The notes: generated by a model not told the origin, from the letters alone. Positions 34,008 through 46,633 are shown, counted from the first letter of the stretch. The stretch is 64,000 bases of DNA from Rehmannia glutinosa (GCA_016081115.2 JABTTQ020003458.1:1-64000); one strand, 5' to 3'. A program made the numbers and translations.

Positions 34008-34535
34008 ATATTCAATTTAATCAAAAAAATTTAAAAATCACACACAAATTAATTCACACAAAAATCACACCAAAATTAAAATAAATACACACCAAACTAA
34101 AATAAACTAAAATCACACAAAATTCGATCACACGAAAATCACTTGGGTTGCCTCCCAAGAAGCGCTAAATTTATAGTCGTTAGCCGGACTCAACTATTCG
34201 GACTCAAGAAATTTCATCACCAAGTGGAAGATTTAAAACCTTCCTTGCTTCATTCCCAAAATAATGTTTCAATCTTTGTCCGTTTACTTGGAACGAATTC
34301 CCATCGTTCCTCTTAACTCGACGGCACCATATGGAAACACACGTTCAACCACAAACGGTCCCGACCATCGTGATTTGAGTTTACCTGGAAAAAGTTTCAA
34401 TCGAGAGTTGAACAATAACACTTGTTGGCGGGTAAGAATTCACGCCGCAAAATCATTTGATCATGCCATTTTTTCGTTTTTCCTTATACATTTTGGCATT
34501 TTCATATGATTCTTGACGAAATTCTTCCATTTCGT

Positions 34536-35400
34536 TTAATTGAAGTAATCGGTTTTCACCGCCTCTTTCAAGTTAAAATTCAATTTCTTAATTGCCCAAT
34601 AAGCTCGATGCTCAAGTTCAACCGGCAAATGACACGCTTTACCAAACACCAATCGATACGGTGACATACCAACGGGTGTTTTATAAGCCGTGCGATAAGC
34701 CCACAAAGCATCATCGAGCTTTTGTGCCCAATCCTTTCGATTAAAACTCACCGTTTTTCAAGAATTTGTTTCACTTCACGATTGGAAATTTAGGCTTGAC
34801 CATTAGATTGAGGATGGTAACCAAGTGCAATCTTATGACGCACACCAAATTTAGCAAGAAGGTTGTTAAATAATTTATTACAAAAATGCGTACCTTCATC
34901 ACTTACAATAGCTCGAGGAGTACCGAACCGAGTAAAAATATGCTTGTGCAAGAATTTGAGTACTACCTTAGCATCATTCGTTGGTGTAGCAATCGCCTCA
35001 ACCCACTTGGAGACATAATCAACCGCAAGCAAAATGTACAAATTTCCATGGGACGCGGGAAATGGTCCCATAAAGTCAATACCCCATACATCAAACAACT
35101 CCACCTCCATTATGTTTGTCAAAGGAAGCTCATGACGCCGTGAAATATTACCAACCCTTTGGCATCGATCACAAGTTTTCACAAATGCATAACAATCCTT
35201 GAATAATGTTGGCCAATAAAAACCAGATTGTAATACCTTTTGCGGTTCGGGTTGGCCCGAAATGTCCCCCATAAGATGATGAATGGCAATGTTGAAGAAT
35301 CTCTCCAATTTCTTCCTTAGGAACACAACGGCGAATGATAGAATCTGCGCGATCTCTTGAACAAGAACGGATCATCCCACAAATAAGACTTGACATCATG
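34536..35400 (-). pseudogene. Athila-type integrase
   Basis: Integrase inserts the cDNA. On the minus strand a zinc-binding H2C2 block (CDRCQRVGNISRRHE near 35150) is followed by the DDE core: WGIDFMGPFPAS (first Asp, near 35085), IVSDEGTHFCN (second Asp, near 34905), then YHPQSNGQA. After a break near 34790 the frame resumes with WAQKLDDALWAYRTAYKTP and GKACHLPVELEHRAYWA. Most of the catalytic core is one 178-codon open stretch (34790-35326), the best preserved part of the element. Confidence 0.88.
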
Positions 35401-35545
35401 TAAGAATTTTTTCTTTTGGTGTGAAGTCAAGTCCGTGGCAAAACTCCTCCCGCGAGGTAATTAACAAAATCTGGGTACCAAGGTAATGATGTCTCAAGCA
35501 CGCATAATTTGTTCATCAGAAATGATTCTTTTATTGGACTCTCAA

Positions 35546-36716
35546 TCACCTCGTAAGGTTGCTCAATGCGGGATAGATGATCGGCAACCCCATTCTCGCT
35601 TCTTTTTTATCTCGAATCTCAATATCAAATTCTTGCAAGAGCAAAATCCATCGAATTAATCGAGGTTTTGCATCCTTTTGGAGAAAAGATATCGGATTGC
35701 CGCATGATCCGTGTAAACAATCACCTTTGTACCCACCAAGTATGCTCGAATTTATCAAATGCAAAAACTACCGCCAACATCTCTTTTTTCGTGGTGGTGT
35801 AGTTCATTTGGGCGTTGTCCATGGTTCTACTTGCATAGTAAATAGCTTTAAAGATTCTGTCTCGCTTTGACCGAGAACGGCACCCACCGCATAATCACTT
35901 GCATCGCACATGAGCTCAAATGGTTGAGTCCAATCCGGCACTATCATAATCGGAGTTGAAATGAGTGCCTTTTTATCCTGTTCAAATGCCGCAAACACAA
36001 CTCATCAAAGCAAAAGATAGCATCTTTTTCAAGGAGATTACAAAGTGGTTTAACAATTTTTGAAAAATCTTTTATGAATCTCCTATAAAATCCAAAGCAT
36101 GCCCTAAAAAGCTTCTTATGCCTTTCACATTTGAAGGTGGGGGTAGCTTTTCAATAGCCACAACCTTCGCCTGTCAACTTCTAACCCCGTACAAGAAATA
36201 CGATGTCCAAGTACAATCCCTTCTTTGACCATAAAGTGACATTTTTCCCAATTAAGTACAAGATTAGTTTCTCACAACGTTGCAAAACCATAGATAAGTT
36301 ATGCAAACAATGGTCAAAAGAAGTACCAAAAACAGAAAAATCGTCCATAAAAATTTCCATGATTTCCTCAACCATACCATGAAAAATCGCCATCATACAC
36401 GAAAAGTAGCGGTGCATTACATAACCCAAATGGCATCCTGCGAAATGCAAAAGTACCATATGGACATGTAAAAGTAGTCTTTTCTTGATCTTCGGGGGCA
36501 ATGGCGATTTGATTGTATCCCTGAATAGCCATCAAGAAAACAATAATATTCGTAACCCGCCAACCCGTCCAACATTTGATCAATAAAGGGGAGGGGAAAA
36601 TGATCCTTACGAGTAGCTTTATTCAATTTTCTATAGTCAATACATACTCGCCATCCTGTGTGAGTTCGTGTAGAAATTAATTCATTGTTATCATTTTTCA
36701 CAATTGTCATACCTCC
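35546..36716 (-). pseudogene. Athila-type reverse transcriptase and RNase H
   Basis: In minus-strand order: TGWRVCIDYRKLNKATRKDH (36640s), GYNQIAIAPEDQEKTTFTC, FRRMPFGLCNAP, the active-site FMDDFSVFG (about 36335-36361), then the RNase H start PFELMCDASDYAVGAVLGQ (about 35860-35920) and LIRWILLLQEFDIEIRDKK (about 35590-35650). Several small frameshifts split it into ORFs of about 60-106 codons. The family signatures are unmistakable but no continuous polyprotein remains. Confidence 0.88.
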
Positions 36717-37299
36717 TTTTTAGGGACAACGCATCTTGGACTCACCCATGCACTATCGAAATGGCATAAATTATACCGCCTTTAGCCACTTTAAAACCTC
36801 ATTTCTCACGACTTCTTTCATTGTGGGATTAAGTCGTCTTTGGTGTTCAATAGATGGTTTATAAGATTCTTCCATTAAAATTTTGTGCATTACAATGGAA
36901 GGACTTATACCTTTCAAATCGAAATATACCAACCTAAGGCCGACTTATGTTCACGAAGCACACGCAACAACTTATCCAATTCGGATGAAGATAATGAAGC
37001 GAGAAACAATTACCGGGTAAGTTTTATCTTTTCCCAAAAATGCATATTGAAGATGTTAGGAAGTTCCTTTAGTTCTAAAGTACCTTTTGAAATATTTTCA
37101 ATATTGGCATTTTCTAATGCTTCATTTTGTTTTTCTTTTACAATTTCTTTTAGCCTCAAGGGAAAGAATAAACTCAAGCAAATCAATATCATCACTATCT
37201 TCCTCATCACATTTCATTATTGAATTAATCAAACAATGTTCTAACGGATCTTTTAAATCTTGTTTTATAACTTCCGTTTGATCACATTGTTCGATTTTA

Positions 37300-37700
37300 T
37301 CAATAAAATGACATGTGAGGTTCCTCTTGAAATTTCATTGCTTTATAAATGTTAAATAGTACCTCATCATCATTTACCCGTAATGTTAACTCTCCTCGTT
37401 GCACGTCAATTAAAGCTCGCCCCGTTGCTAGAAAAGGTCTCCCAAGAATCAATGGCATTTCATGATCTTCCTCCATATCCAACACCACAAAGTCCGCCGG
37501 AAATATGAATTTATCCACTTTGATCAACACATCTTCAATCACTCTCTTGGGTAGGTGAGTGATCTATCGGCTAATTGCAATGTGATGGTGGATGGCGTTA
37601 TTTCTCCAAGGCCAAGTTTCGAAAAATGCAGAACGGCATAAGATTAATGCTAGCACCTAAATCACAAAGAGCTTTATTAAAATAAGAATCACCAATAGTG
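37300..37700 (-). pseudogene. Athila-type aspartic protease
   Basis: The minus strand reads LCDLGASINLMP near 37630-37672, the D-x-G active-site motif as used in Athila proteases, then KFIFPADFVVLDMEED and LILGRPFLATGRALIDV. A frameshift lies between the motif and the 80-codon ORF 37300-37542. Confidence 0.82.
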
Positions 37701-38050
37701 CAAGGGATAGTGAAACTCCCCAGGATCTCTTAATTTTTGTGGTAGCTTTCTTTGCAAAATGGCGCTACACTCTTCCGTGAGATTGACCGTCTCATATGCT
37801 TCCAACCTTCTCTTTTCGACATCACATCCTTCATGAATTTTGCATAGTTTGGCATTTGCTCGAGTGCATCGGCAAAAGGGATATTGATGTGAATTTTCTT
37901 GAATATTTCCAAAAACTTGGAAAATTGAGCATCCAACTTTTTCTTCGAAATCTCTGTGGAAAAGGAAGAGCATTTGGTAACACATTATCGTAATTGGAAA
38001 TTGGTTTTACCTCAATTTTTGCCTTTTTCGATTGCTTATCAATGCCCTCT

Positions 38051-39513
38051 TCATTTTGGATTGTTTGAGCTTGCTTTCGGTTCTTTGATATCATGAGCAG
38101 GCATCTTTGGTTCATCATATTCCGCCCCACTTCTCAACTTAATGGCCTTGCAATGTTCCCGTGGATTCACGGTGTTACTTGGAAACGTATCAACTTTCTG
38201 TTGTGAATTAATAGCCGTGGCCAATTGACCCACATGTGTCCCCAAAGATTTGAGATGACTTTCAATTGTTGTAACCCTTGAACCCAAATTTTCTATGTTA
38301 GAATCGGCCTTGTTCATCCTTGCTCTTGATTCTACAAGGAATGAACTAAGTAATTCCTCCAAAGATGGCTTTTGTTCTCCCACATGTGTGCTCGTACTTG
38401 CTTGATTCTGATATCCCGGAGGTGGTTGCAACACATTTCTCGTATTGCTATACGAGAAGTTTTCATGATTGCGAAGTCCCGGATGATAATGTGTTGGCAA
38501 TTGATTCCTCTATTGTTGAAACCCGATTATTCACATAATTCGCTTGTTAAAGATCGGGATTCACAATTTCTTGACTTATCTCCATGACGACCTCTCGATT
38601 GTTGTTTTCCACCCGGACTTAGTGTAGCAATTTGTTTTGACAAGGCGGAAATTTGAGAAGCCAATGCGGACATAGTATCAAGTTCAAGAACACCGACAAC
38701 TTTTCTTGGCGTAGATCTTTCAGACGGCCATTGATAACTATTGGCAGCCATTTCTTCGAGTAAAAGCATGGCTTCACTTGGAGTTTTAGCCATCAATGTA
38801 CCTCCCGCTGCAGCATCTATAATAGTTCTTGAATGCCCATTCATACCATTGTAGAAATATTGAACCTTTTGCCAATCTGCGTACCCGTGTTGTGGACACC
38901 TCCTCAATAATTCTTTGAATCGCTCCCAAGCTTCGTAGAGTGGCTCAAAGTCGAGTTGATGAAATTGAGCAATCTCACTTTTCAGTTGAAGTGTCTTACT
39001 AGGTGGAAAGAATTTTGCCATAAATTTTTCAGTGAGATCATTCCAACTAGTGATACTTCCTGGTGGAAAGGTTTGAAGCCACTGTCTAGCCTTATCACGA
39101 AGTGAAAACGGAAATAACCTCAACCGAATAGCTTCATCGGGAACCCCATTCATTTTGATAGTGTCACATATCTCAAGAAAAATAGCCAAATGAGCATTCG
39201 GGTCATCTACGGCACTTCCCCAAACCGATTCTCATTGCACCATGTTTATTAGGGCCGGCTTCAATTCAAAATTATTCGCATTGATAGGTTGGCGAACAAT
39301 GCCCGAATAATTTTGATTCGTGGTTGGTCGAAAATAGTCCCGAATGGCCCTTTCCGGTGGTGCAACAATAGGTATGCGGTCTTCATCATCACCGATTCCT
39401 GCCATTTTTGTGAATTCGATTCTTCGTGCGGCTCTAATCTTTCGAAGCGTTCTTTCAATTTTCGGATCAAATAAGATTAAATTAGCACTTTTTTTATTTT
39501 TTCGCATCAACAA
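38051..39513 (-). pseudogene. Athila-type gag
   Basis: The capsid/nucleocapsid precursor in three frames. The N-terminal piece is 39232-39513 (AIRDYFRPTTNQNYSGI). The retrotransposon-gag core is 38527-39189 (LRLFPFSLRDKARQWLQTFP, FMAKFFPPSKT, YEAWERFKELLRRCPQHG). The C-terminal piece is 38051-38500 (LGTHVGQLATAINSQQ, SNTVNPREHCKAIKLRSG). The 220-codon core is intact; frameshifts at its two ends break the protein. Confidence 0.88.
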
Positions 39514-39616
39514 GAAAACACAAAAATGACAATGACCCTATTGTAACAAAAGAAACCAATCTAAATTAAAGTAAAACTACTAAGTAATAATATTAGCGCA
39601 AATAAGATGAATTATT

Positions 39617-39640
39617 CCCAAGAACGGCGCGCCAAAAACT
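39617..39640 (-). promoter_or_regulatory. Primer-binding site of the Athila-type element
   Basis: The minus strand after the 5' LTR reads AGTTTTTGGCGCGCCGTTCT, close to the tRNA-Asp-type PBS with TTTGGCGCCGTTG used by many plant Gypsy elements, with one extra GC. Confidence 0.7.
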
Positions 39641-41136
39641 TGTTAGAGATTTTTCTAACCGCAAGTCTACGGTGTCAAGCTTTAATATAGAGTAGTAAGG
39701 TTGTCGAATCCACAGGGAATAATTATCGAATTATTGCTAAGTACTATAATATAGTAGTCTAACTTTATTTAGAAATTCAACAATTGATGGAGTTTATTAT
39801 ACTAAAAATACTAAAAATAAATTAAGACTATGAAAATATCAATGAGTTTATCCAAATGATTAAATGAATTCTAGAGGTATGATGAATCTAGTTATCCCTT
39901 ATGTTGTCAATATGGTTCATCAATCATCAATTATCAATTTATAAGTCAAGATTTCTACAATAATCATTCCCTCTCTCAAGTGCTAAATGATTTTAGATTC
40001 AATTGGGAAATCAATATCTCTATAAAAATCACCAATTAAAATCTCAATAAAAGCTATAAATCTTGATAAATGACTTCAAAGGATTCATAAATCTCTCAAT
40101 TCTATGAAATCCTAGGTTATGCTATTCCAAGGTCATGTATTCAATTACCTCTCTCAAGTGTCAAATCAAATACACCAAACAATCTAAATTATTGATCAAG
40201 TAATTTAGAAGCAATAGATCCAAATAGCACAAATAAATTGATAGATCTAGATTGACAAACCACAATCTCAAAACATAAGTTCAAACATAGATTACATCAA
40301 TCCTCTAGAATTATAGAGTTTAGCTCATAATTAAAGAAAATGAATCCATGAAAATACAACAATACATCTTACAAGATATGAAGAAAGCAACAAAATAAGA
40401 ACAAGAGTTGAGGGATCTTTCTATTTCTAGATGATAGAAGCCTCCAATCTTCTTCTCCAAATTCTTCTCAAAATGCTCAAATTCTTCTTCCTTGTCTTGT
40501 AGTTGTTTTTATTGCCTTCCCAAGGGTTCCAAGATGCCCCATTTCAAGCCCCAAGGATGGTATTTATAGTACACAAAAGTCAAGAAGGGGTAGGTGAACA
40601 TAGGATTTTCCGCCCCGGGCCTGCGGGCGCCACAGCATGAGCTGCTAACAACAATTCCGTGCCATTTTATCGCACGGGCTGCGGCTTTCACAAGATGGGC
40701 ATCGCTTCTGGCGCCAATGACGTCCAAGTCAAGTTGTCGTCCCGGCGCTGCAGCCTTGCCGGGCGTTAAGCTGCTAGCGCCACCCGCATCGTCCATTGAT
40801 TCGCCGCACTGGTCAGCCACGGGCGTTAAGAGCTTAGCGGCGCCAAAATACCGCTCCAAGCTCGTACGCCCGCCACGGGCCAGGAGCGCCAGGGCCCAGG
40901 CGGCCTCCCGCGCCCGTCTTTGGGTCAAAATGCGATTTTTTCGTTTCTCACACGCGATTTTTCTTTCTTCGCGCCGTTTTTCATCGTTTTCTTCATTTCT
41001 CGGCTACCAAATCTGAGTGACTCTTCATCGACACTATTTGAAATAAATTGGACTCTAAAGACTCTAAAAACACCCAAAATAAAACCAAATTCTAATCTAA
41101 AATACTCAAATAAGTTGGTAAAATACCAACTTAACA
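39641..41136 (-). repeat. Athila-type element, 5' LTR
   Basis: 1496 bp, TG..CA bounded, direct copy of 29434-30899. The minus strand has TATAAATA at 40561-40568, the probable promoter TATA for leftward transcription. Confidence 0.95.
40561..40568 (-). promoter_or_regulatory. LTR promoter TATA box (Athila-type)
   Basis: TATAAATA on the minus strand inside the 5' LTR, conserved at 30356-30363 in the 3' LTR. Confidence 0.55.
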
Positions 41137-42457
41137 TTGAGATCTCTAATTTATAATCCGATTATAAATTAACCATTCACTAGTGAATTAATGGTAAATG
41201 AGGATAAGATGTAATTGAAGGGGTTTAACGGATACTACCTAGCTTCAATTACGAATTGTCTATGGAGGATTAATCTATATGTAATGATTATATCAAATGA
41301 TCGCTCAATTCGTAGAGAGTAAGATATTCTATAATTATAAGAGTGCAATTCAATTTATAGTGGAGTAATATCGAATTAATAAGCCGAATAAATTAATTAA
41401 AGAGTTAATTATTTATTCGATTTATTGGAGCTTATAATTATAGGTCCATGGTCTCCTCGGTTCGCCTTCCTGCAGAGTAAACGGGTTAGAAATAATATTT
41501 TCAGTTCTAAGAGTTTATGGAAAAGAGTTTTCCAAAATATTTGGGCTAATATATTAATATTAGTTAATTAGGGAATATATGATATTCTACGATTTTAATC
41601 AGTATTTGGAATTAAATAAATATAAGATATTTATGATATTAATATAATTGATAATTATATTGGATAATTATCAATTAGAGTTTAAATCTAACTAGAATTA
41701 TTAATTCTAGATTAGATAGAAACCAAGTTGAAGTGGGAAACCGATTGAACTAGCCATATAAAAAGGGACCACATCTCACAATTGAAATACACAATTATCG
41801 GGGCCCTCATTCTTAGAAAGATTTCTGCCGTGTTTGGAATTGAAAAGTTTCATCTCTTTTGTTCAAATTGCCGCACGTATTTCGATCTCCTATTACCCAA
41901 CAATATCAAATTGTTTTTGGTCAATCCTTTGTAAAACCGCTTTGATCTATCAATTGCAAAAGGGATTTTGCTTTGGCCATGCAATATTTGGATTGAGTCT
42001 TCGCCGATAATTTGAGGGCTGATTTTTGTGTTCTAATCGTGAGATTTTGTGGTTTAACTTTTACCTAAGTCAAATCCCCTTCTATCCAGATTAGCCCAAT
42101 TCTACGATTTCATGAGTTGAGTACATCATAGGAAAATAAAAGTTAGGAACTTAGATTTATTATTTGGGTGCCCACACACCGCCGTTGATAGGGAGGATCG
42201 AATTGGAAGATCGTGGTGTCTACGAGCTTCGGGGATTCAAGGATTGACGGAGAAAAAGCGAAGAACAAGAAAATCGTCGAAAAGGTAAATTTTCTTTTTT
42301 CCTTTAGGTTGAATAAATTTAATAAGCATGATCTTATGTTCTTATATCTAAAACTCGATTTTTGAAATCCTTCGCTTCCACTTCCGTTCAATTTGATTGA
42401 AAAGTCAAGGTCTTATTTGGCCCCGGATTAGATCTGGGACCCGAATAATTTCCAACA
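41137..42457 (+). repeat. Copia 5' LTR, second part (after Gypsy insertion)
   Basis: Resumes with TTGAGATCTCTAATTTATAA and aligns to about 47287-48597 of the right LTR. It includes TATAAAAA at 41757-41764 and ends CCAACA just before the PBS. Confidence 0.92.
41757..41764 (+). promoter_or_regulatory. Copia LTR promoter TATA box
   Basis: TATAAAAA followed by GGGACCACATCTCACA; the same box is conserved at 47900-47907 in the right LTR. It is the likely core promoter of the Copia element. Confidence 0.55.
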
Positions 42458-42459
42458 AA

Positions 42460-42473
42460 TGGTATCGAGAGCC
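42460..42473 (+). promoter_or_regulatory. Copia primer-binding site (initiator Met tRNA)
   Basis: TGGTATCGAGAGCC sits three bases after the LTR end. It is close to the canonical TGGTATCAGAGC complement of the initiator-Met tRNA 3' end. Confidence 0.8.
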
Positions 42474-42994
42474 TTTTAGTATTTGATATAAGAACTAGAT
42501 CTAGTTTATTAAACTTATTTGGAGTGGGTTTATGATTTGATCTTGCATGTTTTGATATATGGATGCATGGGCATTTTTGAATTTAAGGCATCTATTCAAA
42601 TCGTCATATTTATTTTTTCGCGGATTAATATTTATGTGATGTATATGTGATATATATGTCATGCATATTGATATGTCATTCATGTAACCACTCCCAATCA
42701 TGTCATGCATCATGATAATTGAATTATTTAATTGTTATGATAGATCTATAAGATGGATTGACATTGATATAAAAGTGTTTTATATGGTTTTTTAAAATTG
42801 ATATAAAATGTTTTATATAATTTTTAAAATTTTGTATAAAAGTATTTTATATAATTTTTAAACTTTTGTATAAAAGTGTTTATATGATTTAAAAAAATGA
42901 GATAATTGTTTGGAATTAATTTTGTGAAAATTGGATCCGTTTTTTATGAAAAATCTCCAAATTACATGTTTTAGAAACAAAGATTATTCGGATT

Positions 42995-43131
42995 CGTGTT
43001 CGGGCAGCCGGGCAGGCGCCGGGCAGCCCTGGGCAGTCCGGGCAGGGCCTGGGCAGCCTCGGGCAGGGCTCGGGCAGCCTCGGGCAGGGCTCGGGCAGCT
43101 CGGGCAGGTCCCAGACAGGGCTCGGGCAAGT
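42995..43131 (+). repeat. GC-rich GGGCAG(CCTC) minisatellite inside the Copia element
   Basis: About 135 bases of CGGGCAG-based units (tcgggcagcc, ctgggcagcc, tcgggcaggg) in the leader between PBS and the gag remnant. Composition is far more GC-rich than its surroundings. The Gly/Ala/Arg/Pro-rich ORFs here are repeat translations. Confidence 0.8.
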
Positions 43132-44030
43132 CCCGTTTTCAGTTGGCGTGTTGTTTCCTTTGTTCTTTCATGAATTTTTTTCGTTTTATCCCTATTCCCT
43201 TAATTATTTTGATAATTTAGAGGTTTTTAAAGTTGATTAAAAGTATGATTTAATTTCTAAAAGTTAGAATTTTAAATTAGAGAATTTTAATCAAAAGACC
43301 AATAGATTGGACTTGACTTATTAAAACATAAGATGTTTTATAACTTAAATGTTTAGGAAATATTTATTATAAAATAATGAGTGGGAGAAGGATTCATGAC
43401 AATAAATCCTATGGCCTTCATTATTGATCAAAGCACCGTGAGATTTAAGTGACGCCTCGCGACGCCGATTCATTCCCCTACGGATGGTTTTTACTTAAAT
43501 CAATAATCAAGGCTTAATCTTCAAAATGATAGGAATTTAAAACTTAACTCTTAATTTTCCTACCCTACGGCGGTGATTTTAAGTTAATTTTTAAAATCCG
43601 AAATAACGGGTAACACTCATAAGGATACAATCAAATAGTTTGGATGTATCTAGGCTAAATTAAAAAGATGATTAATAAATAAATGAAGATATGAGATGTC
43701 TTGATTATTTATTTATTAACTGAGATGGTCTCGATTTAATCGTCATTTGATTTGACCTACCCTACGACGGCTTTTCAAATGTGAGATTAAATTACCTTGG
43801 AATTGGTAGAATAAACTTTATTGCTTTCATGCATCATGTTTATGATTCCTAAATTGAATGCTCTATGATGTTCGTTCGTTTATTTATGTCGCTTTATTTA
43901 ATTTTCAAAGAATGATGTCTTGTCTATGCTTGATTTGTTGAATGATTCATTAATGGAGAAAATTGTGACAAGTGGAATAGTAACATGAATATTGCACTCG
44001 TATGTGAAAATCTCAAAGCGCAAGAAGCAA
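43132..44030. other. Copia leader/gag region with no coding left
   Basis: Contains the recurring phrase 'cctaccctacg(g/a)cgg' and AT-rich spacer. The main gag domain expected here is absent; coding resemblance resumes only at the zinc knuckle. Confidence 0.5.
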
Positions 44031-44440
44031 GGTTCCTCTAAACCAAAGGGAAATTGTTTCCCATTTGCGGTGAAGAGGGACATTGGAAGAGAGACTACCC
44101 AAGTTTCTCTCCAAAGTAAAAGAAAACAAGAAACGTAAATATGATTTACTTGTTCTTGAAGTTGTTTGATAGCTAGAGATTCTTCTACTTGGGTAGTTGA
44201 CTCTGGAGCTACTAATTATGTTTGTTCTTCCTTACAAATGCTTAGTTCTTATGAAGAGTTTGCGAGATGGGTCTTTCACAATGCGAGTTGGCAATGGTGC
44301 GGTGGTTTCGGCAAAAACAATGGGAGTAATTAAGCTTAATATTAGAGATAAAATATTGATTTTAAACGATGTTTATTATATTCCTGGTTTTCGTAGAAAT
44401 TTGATTTTGTTTCAAAATTGCATGAACATTTATTTTCACT
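44031..44440 (+). pseudogene. Copia gag zinc knuckle and protease remnant
   Basis: A knuckle-like ICGEEGHWKRD (about 44059-44092) with its last Cys lost precedes the aspartic protease start STWVVDSGATNYVCSS (about 44185-44232), which keeps the D-S-G catalytic motif. Frames shift soon after (MRVGNGA in another frame from 44280). Confidence 0.75.
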
Positions 44441-44599
44441 ATCTTTTAATGATAATTCGATTATTATTTCTAAAAATGGGCGTGATATTTGTACCGCAAT
44501 ATTGGAAAATGGACTCTATTTAATTAAGCTTAATGAACAACCATTTCGCTAAATGCCGAAATGTTTAAAGTAGAACATCCTAAACCAAAAAGGCAAAAG

Positions 44600-45430
44600 G
44601 TTTCTCAAGATGATGAAACATATCTTTGGCATCTAAGGTTAGGACATATTTCACTAGAAAGGATAAATAGCTTGCAAAGGAATGTCCTTTGAGAGAGATA
44701 AAAGTTGGCACTCTTCCTATTTGTGAATTAAATACTATAAGGAAAAATGACTAAGAGACCTTTTCTCGCAAAAAGGCAATAGAGCCAAAGAACCACTAGA
44801 GCTTGTGCATAGTGATGTTTGTGGTCCCATGACCACACAAGCTAGAGGTGGCTTTGTGTACTTCATCACTTTTATTGATGATACTCGAGGTTTGGATATG
44901 TTTATCTCATGCATAGAAAATCCGAGACTTTTGAAAAGTTCAAGGAATTTCATGCGGAAGTCGAAAAAGCGGACTAGGAAAATCTTTGAAGTGCAATCGA
45001 TCCGATCGAGGGGCGAGTATGTCGATCATCGAGTTCAAAGGTTATTTGCTAGAGCATGGTATTTTGTACCAACTCACAACACTTGGCACCCTCAAAAAAT
45101 GGTGTTCTTTGAAAGGAGAAACCGAACGTTGCTTGATATGGTTAGGTCGATGATGAGCTACGTGACACCGCCCGATTCGTTTTGGGGGTATGCATTGCAA
45201 ACGGCGGTTTACATTTTGGATGTAGTTCCGTCTAAGTCAATACAAAAGACACCACTAGAGTTGTGGAATGGGAGTAAAGTTAGTTTACACCACTTTCGCA
45301 TATGGGGGTGCCAAAGACATGTCTTTGAAAGGAAAGATCGAAAGTTGCATCCACGTTCGAAGTGTATCATTCGTTGGATATCCCAAAGGAACGAGAGGAG
45401 GTTTGTTTTATGATCCACAAGAAAAGAAAG
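44600..45430 (+). pseudogene. Copia integrase with GAG-pre-integrase domain
   Basis: TYLWHLRLGHISLERI (about 44619-44666) is the His-His part of the GAG-pre-integrase zinc domain. LELVHSDVCGPM (about 44796-44831) gives the first catalytic Asp, FITFIDDTRG follows, and HNTWHPQKMV, TLLDMVRSMM and the WGYALQTAVYILD block complete the core. Frameshifts near 44890-45060 disturb the central part. Confidence 0.85.
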
Positions 45431-45599
45431 TAATAGTTTCGACTAATGCTATATTTCTTGAGAACGATTATATAGAAAACTTCCGACCTCAAGTAAAGTT
45501 GTACTCGAGGAGGAGTTTCGATGAGATCGACTACAACCAACAAGAGATGTTGGGGAAATCGCTAAAAATACCACTATACCCGATCGTAATGTCATGACA

Positions 45600-46425
45600 C
45601 CTCGGCGTAGTGGGAGGTGATTAGACCACCAACCTACTATCGTCAAATCGAAAAAGGCAAATGTTGCGTCTTTGATGGGGTAGACGATGATCCATTGTCT
45701 TTTCGACAAGTGATGGAGGATTACGATATAGCGAGGTGGCTTGAAGCTATAAACTAAGAAATAGATTCGAACCATAGGGTTTTGTAGCCAAAGGTCAAGA
45801 GCGAGAAAGTTTGCAAATTGCTTAGATCCATTTATGGGTTAAAGCAAGCCTCAAGGTCATGGAACCATAGATTTGATGAGATGATCAAGTCTTGGTTTTG
45901 ACCAAAGTGTTGATGAGCCTTGTGTATACAAGCAAATTAATGATGGTAAAGTGGCAAGTGATTTACGTAGATGACATTCTACTAATTGAGAATGAAGTAG
46001 AGATGTTAATGCGGTTAAAGGTTGGTTTGCCAAGCAATTCCAAATGAAAGATTTGGATAAGCGAATTATGTTCTTGGAATTTGAATGGTTCAAAACCACA
46101 AGAACAAATTAGTGGCATTGTCTCAAGCTTCTTATATCGATAAGATGCGAGTTGCATTAAAGAATGCAAGATTCCAAGAAGGGTTACCTACCAACTTGAT
46201 ATGGAGTCGTTCTTTCCAAAGAGAAGTGTCGTTAGACACCTCGGGAGGAAGAGGACATGAGACATATTCCTATGCCTCTGCATAGTGAGGCGGCTAATGT
46301 ATCTATGTTGTGTACTAGGCTGGTATTTGATATGCGATATGGATAGCCAACGGGTTTCAATCTAATCCAATAATGTTTTATTAGATAATAGTCAAGAACC
46401 TTCTCAAATATGTTTGAGATCAAGA
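45600..46425 (+). pseudogene. Copia reverse transcriptase and RNase H remnant
   Basis: Contains the RT start (DPLSFRQVMED, ARWLEAI), SIYGLKQASRSWNHRFDEMI (about 45826-45888), the catalytic YVDDILLI (45964-45987), and an RNase H-side block with the MLCTRLVFDMRYG motif (about 46299-46340). Large internal deletions remove the RT fingers between 45775 and 45785 and parts of the palm. It is not functional. Confidence 0.82.
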
Positions 46426-46617
46426 TGTTTGTCTATTTAGGTGATTGACCTTAAAATAGACGATCGCATGACCGATTCGACTTCAAGTGGACAAGGATAC
46501 TCGAAAGTCGATATCTAGGTCAATGTACATTCTTGTTGATCCTGTCAATAAGACTAGCACGAAAAGTGTTTTTAGAGGCACATGAACATAGGACTAGGAG
46601 ACATGTCCCATATCTTT

Positions 46618-46633
46618 AGGGCAAATGGGAGAT
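46618..46633 (+). promoter_or_regulatory. Copia polypurine tract
   Basis: GGGCAAATGGGAGAT immediately precedes the right LTR start TGTTAGGG. Confidence 0.75.

Larger units (their letters stand above)
29434..41136 (-). mobile_element. Athila-type Ty3/Gypsy retrotransposon inside the Copia LTR
   Basis: 11.7 kb on the minus strand. The LTRs (29434-30899 and 39641-41136) start TGTTAGAGATTTTTC and end CTTAACA. The flanks carry the 5-bp duplication TTGAG (29429-29433 and 41137-41141). On the minus strand the 5' LTR is followed by a PBS with TTTTTGGCGC, the tRNA-Asp type, then gag, protease, RT, RNase H, integrase and a post-integrase ORF, and a purine tract abuts the 3' LTR. The protein blocks (DLGASINLMP, LILGRPFLATGRALID, FMDDFSVFG, ALWAYRTAYKTP) are typical of the Athila clade. 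Every gene is broken by frameshifts. Confidence 0.92.

Noticed and set aside
42931..43220. Gly/Ala/Pro/Arg-rich ORFs (GQPRAGLGQ repeats)
   Set aside because: Repeat translation of the GGGCAG minisatellite.
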